From: Colwellia sp. | GTDB lineage: Bacteria; Pseudomonadota; Gammaproteobacteria; Enterobacterales; Alteromonadaceae | Direction: 5' to 3' | Length of the DNA: 47,079 bases | Assembly (NCBI GenBank): GCA_029938115.1 | Contig: JAPYOP010000036.1 | Location: 1 to 47,079, forward strand | Part shown: positions 46,515 to 47,079 of the stretch, piece after piece | How the letters are laid out: every line of letters starts with the position of its first letter | How positions within the stretch are numbered: the first letter of the stretch is position 1 | Program-made: the position numbers and the translations under genes | The notes under the pieces: model-generated | Database searches by the model: none | Told to the model about the DNA's origin: nothing | The model's input: only the letters and a program-made list of their open reading frames with translations

Positions 46515-47062
46515 TAGTTAACTTCTCCAACTAATTTCTGATAATTCATCTGTAATTTACTCAATGCATTTCGCATACGAGACTTTAAGGTATTTAAATT
46601 GCAATCTAACAAAGACGAAATTTCTTGATAGTTGAGCTGTTGAAAACGACTAAGCATAATTATCTCTCTATCTTCGGGCGAAATACTGGCTAAAGATTTA
46701 TTAAAAATGCTATTTTGCTGCTCAGTTTCAAATTCTTCAGCCAAAGTGTGTTTATTGCTTAACTCTTCATCATCGATATCACAGTTTAGTACTTGATTTT
46801 TATTTTTACGATAATGCTCAGCAACCGTATTTCTGGCAATACCATACATCCAAGACTTAAAGGTACTGGTGCCACTAAAACTGGTGCGATATGCGAGCAC
46901 TCTCATGAAGGTTTCTTGTACTAAATCTTCACTTAACGTACGGTTATTACCGGTACGTATAAAGTAATTAAAAAGTTGCACCTTATTATTTTCAAAAAGC
47001 GTGGCAAGTTTATCTAGTTGGCCGGCTTTGACTTGAAACATAAGTTCTTTTTCATCGAACAT
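46514..47062 (-). CDS. ECF-type RNA polymerase sigma factor
   Basis: A 182-residue sigma-70 family group 4 factor. Region 2 (about 20-90) contains FNYFIRTGNNRTLSEDLVQETF and GTSTFKSWMYGIARNTVAEHYRK, the -10 recognition segment. Region 4 (about 125-175) contains ISPEDREIIMLSRFQQLNYQEI and the helix-turn-helix ISSLLDCNLNTLKSRMRNALSKL. AGGAA precedes the ATG. Only 17 bases of upstream DNA are in the window, so its own promoter cannot be examined. It heads the operon with the HEAT-repeat membrane protein and DUF4097. Confidence 0.93.
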   Translation of the reverse strand: MFDEKELMFQVKAGQLDKLATLFENNKVQLFNYFIRTGNNRTLSEDLVQETFMRVLAYRTSFSGTSTFKSWMYGIARNTVAEHYRKNKNQVLNCDIDDEELSNKHTLAEEFETEQQNSIFNKSLASISPEDREIIMLSRFQQLNYQEISSLLDCNLNTLKSRMRNALSKLQMNYQKLVGEVN

Positions 47063-47079
47063 TGAGTTGTTGTTCCTAT

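Overview
The window is a chromosomal segment of an AT-rich marine gammaproteobacterium, most likely of the Colwellia/Thalassotalea group (Alteromonadales). I infer this from the Gram-negative gene order (psd-rsgA-orn ... queG-nnr-tsaE-amiB-mutL-miaA-hfq-hflX-hflK-hflC-yjeT-purA), from the base composition and from the style of the proteins. No tRNA, rRNA, CRISPR array, intact insertion sequence or prophage was seen.

Layout. (1) 1-2613: an AAAAT pentanucleotide array, a small outer-membrane beta-barrel protein, and an unusual lipoprotein of the ADP-ribosylglycohydrolase family, followed by 537 bases without a convincing gene. (2) 3151-11858, minus strand: an envelope block containing a DUF2955/HlyD efflux pair, an AI-2E/PerM family permease, a two-pore-helix ion channel, a large AsmA-like DUF748 protein and the CpxA/CpxR two-component system. 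cpxP lies divergently across an intergenic region with three phased CpxR-type half-sites. (3) 12515-14954: a BlaI-type repressor and an M56 (BlaR1-type) membrane metalloprotease fused to a TonB-like C-terminal domain. (4) 15068-17738: psd, rsgA and orn. (5) 17740-24981: about 7 kb of accessory DNA inside the otherwise conserved orn-queG junction. It carries a DUF4442 hotdog protein, a giant membrane protein that looks like a hybrid histidine kinase with nearly every catalytic and phosphoacceptor residue lost, and a tightly packed three-gene set (three-TM protein, zinc-ribbon membrane protein with acidic tail, caspase-PEGA-MORN protein). (6) 24982-38315: queG divergent from the housekeeping run nnr-tsaE-amiB-mutL-miaA-hfq-hflX-hflK-hflC-yjeT-purA, ending in a bidirectional terminator. 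(7) 38386-47062, minus strand: a 14-blade Reg_prop histidine kinase, a membrane-anchored protein of six 29-residue repeats, a serine-hydrolase lipoprotein, and an ECF sigma / HEAT-repeat membrane protein / DUF4097 operon.

How they fit together. Much of the non-housekeeping content concerns envelope sensing: Cpx, BlaR1-TonB/BlaI, the Reg_prop kinase and ECF sigma/anti-sigma. The best candidates for an undescribed system are the caspase-PEGA-MORN operon with its two membrane partners, and the upstream pseudo-hybrid-kinase, both in the orn-queG insertion. Functions proposed for these are inference from domain architecture and gene order.
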